Positions 37,405 through 41,834 of a stretch of 41,834 nucleotides of DNA are shown here, piece by piece; the stretch's first letter is position 1; every line of letters begins with the position of its first letter. The stretch is from Deinococcus sp. Arct2-2. Its GTDB lineage: Bacteria; Deinococcota; Deinococci; Deinococcales; Deinococcaceae. The position numbers were made by a program, and so were the translations under genes. The stretch is from assembly GCF_004801315.1 (NCBI RefSeq), contig NZ_SSNW01000054.1, forward strand, positions 1 through 41,834. The letters run 5' to 3'. The notes under the pieces are model-generated. The model did not search any database. It was given only the letters and a program-made list of their open reading frames with translations, and was not told the origin of the DNA.

Positions 37405-37720
37405 GTGGTGCTCCTTGGGTCCTTCGTCGCAGCGTGAATCAAAATTGGGTGGCGGTGAACAACAAGATGGGGAGTCAAATAGCGGCTTAGAGTTGATCCG
37501 ATCCAGGCACTTCATTCCTGCCACATCTGATACTCACTCTAACTACAGTGTCTCTTACTAGTTCTGACGGTTTTGTCACTCAAGCTGGAAAATTTGGGGG
37601 TATCTGGCGGTGTTGCTGGGGGTGTTACCAATTAAGTTGGCAAAATGGCAAGTTACCGGCAAACCAAAACGCAGGAGTAAGAACCGAATGCCAATGGTGA
37701 CCCCATGTTTGCGGCCCCTT
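37405..37720 (-). other. Intergenic spacer between the two paralogous exported-protein genes
   Basis: The spacer holds the ribosome site of the 748-aa gene and presumably its promoter. A small CCAA/TTGG hairpin sits near 37629-37642 within an AT-richer stretch. No terminator with a T-run is evident after the upstream gene. Confidence 0.3.
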
Positions 37721-39925
37721 TTACTTGATGGTGGTCGTAAAGTTGACGGTAATGACGCCCGTGCTGGGCATGGTGTCGGCAGCGGTGATCGCGCCGTCGG
37801 GTGTGCCCGCGTTGTTGTCTACGCCCACGTCGACCCGCGTAACCGTGGCAGGTGCTGTGGCCGCAGCAAGGGGTTGCCAAGCGGCGCTGTTGAAGCGCAC
37901 CAGCAGATTGCCTGCAAAATTGGTGCTGGCGGCAACCGACTTATAGGTGGAATAGGTGAACATGTTGGAGGTTGTGCCGGTGTTGGTGCCCGTACCGACG
38001 ACACCGCCCTGCTCGGTCAGGAAGAAGCCACGAACCTGAGCATTGAAGTTATTCTTGGCCACGATCTGATACTGAATGTCGTTGCCGGGCAGTGCGTTCG
38101 AGTTGGCCGAAGTCTGCGTTTTGGCGATCTCAATGCCGCTGGGACCGCTATTGACGACGCTGATGGTCAGGGTGTCATTGTTGTCGCTGCGGGCGATGCC
38201 GCTAAAGGTGCCAGCAAGCGCCTGAGAGATGAGCAGCGGAGTGTTGACGCCGTTGGCATTGGTGCTGGCGGCGTTGATGGGCACATTGATCACGGCCACC
38301 AATTTCAACTGCACGCCGGGGGCGACTACAGATGTGGTGGTCAGGGCTGGGCCGGTAGGATTGCCGTTGACGTCGGCCAAGTAGTACATCACAGAGATAA
38401 CTTGGTCGCTGATCACGCCGGTATTCGGATTGATGACCTTGATGGTCACGCTGCCTGCGATGGTGTACGACTCGGGGTAAGCGCCCGTGTTCACGATGCT
38501 CATGGGGAATACGGCGCTGCTGTCGGTTTGGGCGGTGCCGGTGCCAGTAGGCGTGCCGGGAACCACGGTTTCATTGGGGAAGTTGGTGGGTGTAGCGGTG
38601 CTGCCGTTGGTATCGCCAAAGATCACATTGGGCGGGTTGACGGTAAAGGTGCCGCTGGTGTTAGGTGTCAGGTCGGGGTCGTTGCCCGAATCTACGCCGA
38701 TGATCACAGGGATGCTGGGGATAGGGGTGGTGCCGCCGTCGGGGTCAGGGTAGGTCACGATGACGCGGAAGGGCACGCTGCCGCCCGGCGCAATGACGCC
38801 AAGGGGAAAATTGCCGTTGGCGTCGGGCGTAATCGGGTTGCCGTTGCCGTCCAGAAGAGTCACGATGGTGCCGGGGGGCAGGCCGGTGGGCGGAATGAGC
38901 ACCACGGCGTCGGGAATCGTGCCGTTGTTGGTCACCTGACTGACGAACGTAACCACATCGGGGGCCGGGTTGGTGTCGGCGGGCGGATAGGCGGTCTGGT
39001 CGCCGGTTGCGGGGTCAATCGCAACAATCGTGCCGGGCGTGGTGGCCGGGCCACCGGGTGGGTTGGCGGGCGGCACATACGTGTTGGGGTCGGTCACGGG
39101 GCCGCCGGTACCGGGAACAGTACCGGGAACTGGGGGCGTGATGGTGGGCGTGGAAGGATCGGTGTCGGCAGGCGGCACGATATCGACGCTAGGGTTGGCG
39201 ATTTTGATGTAGGTGTATTGCAGGTCGGTGCTGGGTTCTACGTAGGCCGGGTCGGTGGTGCTGGTGGCCGTGATGTACTGCTGCCCCGTACCCTGAGGAC
39301 TGACAAAATACTCACTGCCTTTGGGTGCAAGAGTCGGAATCTTGATGCGCTGAATGATGGTGACTTTGCCCTCATCGCCGGGCGTTAAAGGATCATCCAC
39401 GGGAATGCTGACTGGGCCAGTGAGCTGCGTATCGCCCGGCTCGATCACGCCGTTGCCGTTTAGGTCGAGGTAATACTCAACTGTCGGCAAGGCAGGGCCG
39501 GTGAGTGCGATTCCGGTCGCCGTTTTGCCGCTCACGTCGGCCACCAAGCTCACGGGGTTGATGTTGTTGCCCGTGTTCACCAACGTGTACTTGGTGTCCA
39601 CATTGGTTCCAGCGGTGGTGGGCACCACGTCTTTTTTCATGTAGTCGGCGGGGTAGTAGCCCGCGCCACTGGTGGCCCCAGTCACAGGCGCGACCGGGGT
39701 GTTGCCGTCTACGGTGGTGCCCGAAAAGTTCACGTCAAAGCCGGGTTTGGGCAGCACGGTGGTCGTCACGATGTTGGACTGTGAGGTTTTTGGGGTGGTT
39801 CCATCGTTGGGGTCGATAAAGCTGGCGGTGGCGATGTTGGAAATGGGCGTGCCTGCGGGGGTTCCGGCAGCGGCAGCGCTTCCAGCGGCTAAGGCCACCA
39901 CCAGTGAGAGAAGAGGCGACTTCAT
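37721..39925 (-). CDS. Exported Thr/Pro-rich protein (734 aa)
   Basis: The ATG at 39925 follows AAGGAG and starts a signal peptide ([19 protein letters not shown]), so it is preferred over the ATG 17 codons upstream. The mature N terminus [20 protein letters not shown] matches the motif in the 936-aa and 748-aa proteins. DUF11-like strands and a Pro-rich hinge ([20 protein letters not shown]) follow. Its C-terminal third contains a [20 protein letters not shown] block that parallels the 748-aa protein. It is probably a surface-exposed structural protein. Confidence 0.75.
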   Translation of the reverse strand: MKSPLLSLVVALAAGSAAAAGTPAGTPISNIATASFIDPNDGTTPKTSQSNIVTTTVLPKPGFDVNFSGTTVDGNTPVAPVTGATSGAGYYPADYMKKDVVPTTAGTNVDTKYTLVNTGNNINPVSLVADVSGKTATGIALTGPALPTVEYYLDLNGNGVIEPGDTQLTGPVSIPVDDPLTPGDEGKVTIIQRIKIPTLAPKGSEYFVSPQGTGQQYITATSTTDPAYVEPSTDLQYTYIKIANPSVDIVPPADTDPSTPTITPPVPGTVPGTGGPVTDPNTYVPPANPPGGPATTPGTIVAIDPATGDQTAYPPADTNPAPDVVTFVSQVTNNGTIPDAVVLIPPTGLPPGTIVTLLDGNGNPITPDANGNFPLGVIAPGGSVPFRVIVTYPDPDGGTTPIPSIPVIIGVDSGNDPDLTPNTSGTFTVNPPNVIFGDTNGSTATPTNFPNETVVPGTPTGTGTAQTDSSAVFPMSIVNTGAYPESYTIAGSVTIKVINPNTGVISDQVISVMYYLADVNGNPTGPALTTTSVVAPGVQLKLVAVINVPINAASTNANGVNTPLLISQALAGTFSGIARSDNNDTLTISVVNSGPSGIEIAKTQTSANSNALPGNDIQYQIVAKNNFNAQVRGFFLTEQGGVVGTGTNTGTTSNMFTYSTYKSVAASTNFAGNLLVRFNSAAWQPLAAATAPATVTRVDVGVDNNAGTPDGAITAADTMPSTGVITVNFTTTIK

Positions 39926-39991
39926 CGGTACTCCTTGAATTTGTAAGCGAGGGCTAGGTGGTGAAGCGCACTTCAAGTGGGGAGAAACAAA

Positions 39992-40507
39992 TCAGTTGAC
40001 TTGTACTCGGAAGCCGATCTTCAGTTCTGTGCCTGCATCGATGTGGGGCAACATCCAGCGAACGTTGGTGTACTCGGAAGGCTTAACCTCGACTTCCTTT
40101 TTTACGCTCTTGCCGTTCTCCGTTACCATCACAATCTTTTTGAGTGGTGCAGTGGCGTAGGTTTTGCCGCCGTCGATGGAATACTCGGCCTTGGCGTTAC
40201 TCAGGGCGGTATTCATGACGGTTTCGGCCTTCAGGTAGGTGGTGCCTTTGGGCACGGGCAGGCGCACTGTCACGTTGGTGAGTGCCTTGTTGCCTATGTT
40301 GCGGGCGGTCACCATTTGGCTAAGCACGTCGCCGGGGCGCACGTTTTTGGGGTCGGCGGCCAGTTGCTCGGTGGCTTTGCCGTCTACGGTCACGGCACGC
40401 ACCAGAGCTTGGCTCAAGGTGAGTGTGAGAGGGCTGGCGGCCTGAGCTGAGGCGACGCTGGTGAGCAGTGCGCCGGTCAGCAGCAGTAAGGGGGAATGAC
40501 TTCTCAT
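39992..40507 (-). CDS. Small exported DUF11-like protein, first gene of the surface cluster
   Basis: The ATG at 40507 follows AAGGAG by 5 nt and begins a signal peptide (RSHSPLLLLTGALLTSVASA), giving 171 aa. The mature part is one beta-sandwich of DUF11 type (DVLSQMVTARNIGNKALTNV, VRLPVPKGTTYLKAE) and ends GTELKIGFRVQV. One domain with the same fold as the repeats of its large neighbours suggests a subunit or cap of the same surface structure. The longer frame from 40594 lacks a ribosome site. Confidence 0.75.
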   Translation of the reverse strand: MRSHSPLLLLTGALLTSVASAQAASPLTLTLSQALVRAVTVDGKATEQLAADPKNVRPGDVLSQMVTARNIGNKALTNVTVRLPVPKGTTYLKAETVMNTALSNAKAEYSIDGGKTYATAPLKKIVMVTENGKSVKKEVEVKPSEYTNVRWMLPHIDAGTELKIGFRVQVN

Positions 40508-40833
40508 AATAGCTCCTTGCATAAACGAGTGTGAAACAGAAAAGCAACCAACCGGTGAAGCAGGTCGGCGCACGAGGGGACCACCTTCATTCACAGTAAC
40601 GAGAAGCCCATTACATTTAGCTTACATGTGATCCAAAACCCACCCAAATGGGCACACGCTCTCATTTACTTGTTTCCATCTGACACATAGGTGTCGACCA
40701 AGTATTACTTTAAAACCAGCAAACGCTTGTATACCTCTGATCAATCGGGCTGTCAAAAACTAGGCTTCACCTTATTGATAAAATTTCACTGACTAAGGTA
40801 GCATTTATGGGATAATCTCTCACGCTGCTACAT
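40508..40833 (-). other. Upstream region of the surface-protein cluster
   Basis: The 326-bp region holds no gene. It is AT-richer than its surroundings toward its far end. Besides the promoter candidate it has a GACAC/GTGTC inverted repeat at 40682-40695. It ends at the IS5-type remnant. Confidence 0.35.
40619..40647 (-). promoter_or_regulatory. Candidate promoter of the surface-protein cluster
   Basis: On the minus strand TTGGGT (40642-40647) and TAAGCT (40619-40624) are 17 nt apart and about 110 nt before the ATG at 40507. They fit -35 and TANNNT -10 boxes only loosely. An overlapping TTGGAT/TAATGG pair is equally possible. Confidence 0.33.
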
Positions 40834-41270
40834 TAGACCTCTTGCGAAAGTCGTGGGCTAAGCCGGCCGCGTGGAGCAAGGCCGTTTGACACGCACGCTG
40901 AAGATGAACCGCAAACAGTTTCGTCGCCGCACCGGGGTCTCCCCGGAAACCTTCGCCGAAATGGAAGAGGTACTGACTGAACGCTAAAGATAGAAAAAGA
41001 AATCTGGCCGCCCAGCCGCGCTCAGCATGGCTGAACAACTCTTCTTGACGCTGAAATTCTGGCGCGAGTACCGCACTTTCGCACACCTGGGTGAGGACTG
41101 AGGCATCCATGAGCATGGCGTGCACCGCACGGTGGAACGCGTGGAAGCGGCTCTGATCGCCAGTGCGCAGTTCCAGATGTCCATCAAGAACGTCTTCCAA
41201 GAGGCGCACACGGTGTACAGCATCGTGGTGATTGATGCCTCTGAAGTCCCCTGCGAGCGGCCCAAAAAAA
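40834..41270 (+). pseudogene. IS5-family transposase remnant
   Basis: An IS5-like end (GACCTCTTGCGAAAGTC, about 40837-40853) precedes an ATG at 40904. One continuous frame reads NRKQFRRRTGVSPETFAEME, GRPAALSMAEQLFLTLKFWR, EYRTFAHLGED, GIHEHGVHRTVERVEAALIA and YSIVVIDASEVPCERPKK. These are the N-terminal blocks of an IS5-family transposase up to the first catalytic Asp. Three stops break it: TAA and TAG after LTER, and a TGA where a Trp is usual after GED. It ends abruptly at about 41270, where another transposase remnant begins on the other strand. Confidence 0.82.
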
Positions 41271-41781
41271 CTACAGTGGCAAAATTCAGCTTGTTCCAGT
41301 CTGCTTCAAGTTGGGCGAGGCAAATTTGGAGAGTCCGCCGAAACCGCGACTGAAGACGGCGGGTTTCATGATGGCTTTCCAGTTCTTGACGTAGTGTACG
41401 CCAACGCGCCACAGTCTTAGGTTGAAGGTCTTGCTGACGGATCACGCTCGTCTTGGTCGCCGCTGCGGCGACCGAGCGAACATGTCCACGAATGACCAAA
41501 CTCGGCGAAGCCGATTTCTGGCCGCTGACACGACGTTCATACCGCTTGGCCGAGCCAAGATACCGTTCCAGTGCATTGTTCGTTCGGCGCAAACCCGGCA
41601 CGCGGTAACAGTGGAAAAGCCAGGCCTGCTGAGCCGTCAACACCTTGATGAAGTGCGCCAGCGCACTCGAGACCTCAGGCAGACTCTGTTGCTGACGTTC
41701 CACGTGGACGAGAACGCGCTGAAATTGCTGTTGGACGATGTGCGCCTCGTCCTCACCGGGATTTTGGAGAAGTTGTGTCAT
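41271..41781 (-). pseudogene. Transposase remnant of uncertain family
   Basis: The minus strand encodes about 170 residues including YRVPGLRRTNNALERYLGSA, KRYERRVSGQKSASPSLVIR and GHVRSVAAAATKTSVI. The RTNNALER block and the following basic region look like the C-terminal end of a DDE transposase. The N terminus is missing because the IS630 copy starts at 41780, and the frame continues past 41271 only as antisense of the IS5 remnant. The family cannot be fixed from this piece. Confidence 0.6.
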
Positions 41782-41834
41782 ACGGGATTAAACTGAGTCG
41801 CGAATATGAGACCTGCCTCGCTGTTCCCGCATCA
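41780..41834 (+). mobile_element. Start of a second IS630-family element
   Basis: The sequence from TACGGGATTAAACTGAG onward is about 86% identical, over some 57 bp, to the reverse complement of the right end of the IS630 copy at 23145-24234. The window ends inside it. It runs in the opposite direction to copy 1. Confidence 0.75.
41806..41834 (+). CDS. IS630-family transposase, first codons only
   Basis: The ATG at 41806 opens MRPASLFPH, identical to the first nine residues of the broken transposase of copy 1, and the window then ends. Whether the rest is intact cannot be seen. Confidence 0.7.

Noticed and set aside
40820..41209. Minus-strand open frame of 129 codons
   Set aside because: It is antisense to the IS5-type transposase remnant, which reads continuously on the plus strand apart from three stops.

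Overview
The window looks like a high-GC replicon of a Deinococcus-type bacterium, most likely a plasmid or megaplasmid. Four things suggest this. There is a RepA-like initiator downstream of direct iterons. Several genes have a TANNNT -10 box only 5-6 nt before the start codon, the leaderless arrangement common in Deinococcota. Large DUF11 surface proteins occur next to an outer-membrane barrel protein. ISL3, IS6, IS630 and IS5-type elements are dense. The genus is inference, and no rRNA or tRNA was seen.

Region 1 (about 0.4-13.1 kb) is an exopolysaccharide region. It holds an O-antigen ligase/polymerase-like membrane protein, a small membrane-anchored carbohydrate-binding-like protein, three GT4 glycosyltransferases, a small helical protein and an OafA-type acyltransferase. 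It ends with an alginate-type O-acetylation set on the minus strand (algF-algI-algJ-SGNH protein) and a divergent AlgX-like SGNH protein. Together they could assemble a polysaccharide and acetylate it in the cell envelope.

Region 2 (about 13.5-24.2 kb) is a rearranged replication and mobile-DNA region. Two related cassettes, each a small XRE-type regulator divergent from a roughly 187-aa protein, lie in opposite orientation on either side of the replication genes. The 187-aa proteins share a pattern resembling a JAB/MPN domain that has lost its metal ligands. Between them are two clusters of a 19-bp iteron and the repA-like gene, which carries an in-frame amber codon. An ISL3 element sits inside an IS6-family element between the iteron clusters. 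Downstream is a decayed group II intron whose reverse-transcriptase gene was hit by a 319-bp MITE-like insertion and then cut off by a decayed IS630 copy.

Region 3 (about 24.3-40.6 kb) is one minus-strand cluster of six exported proteins: a small DUF11-like protein, two related 730-750 aa Thr/Pro-rich proteins, a 936-aa DUF11/SdrD-B-like protein, a 1608-aa protein ending in a probable outer-membrane beta barrel, and a 962-aa DUF11 protein. The last three are tightly coupled and probably build one surface structure.

Region 4 (about 40.8-41.8 kb) is a pile of transposase remnants. It ends at the first codons of a second IS630 copy, so the surface-protein cluster is bracketed by two IS630-like copies pointing outward.
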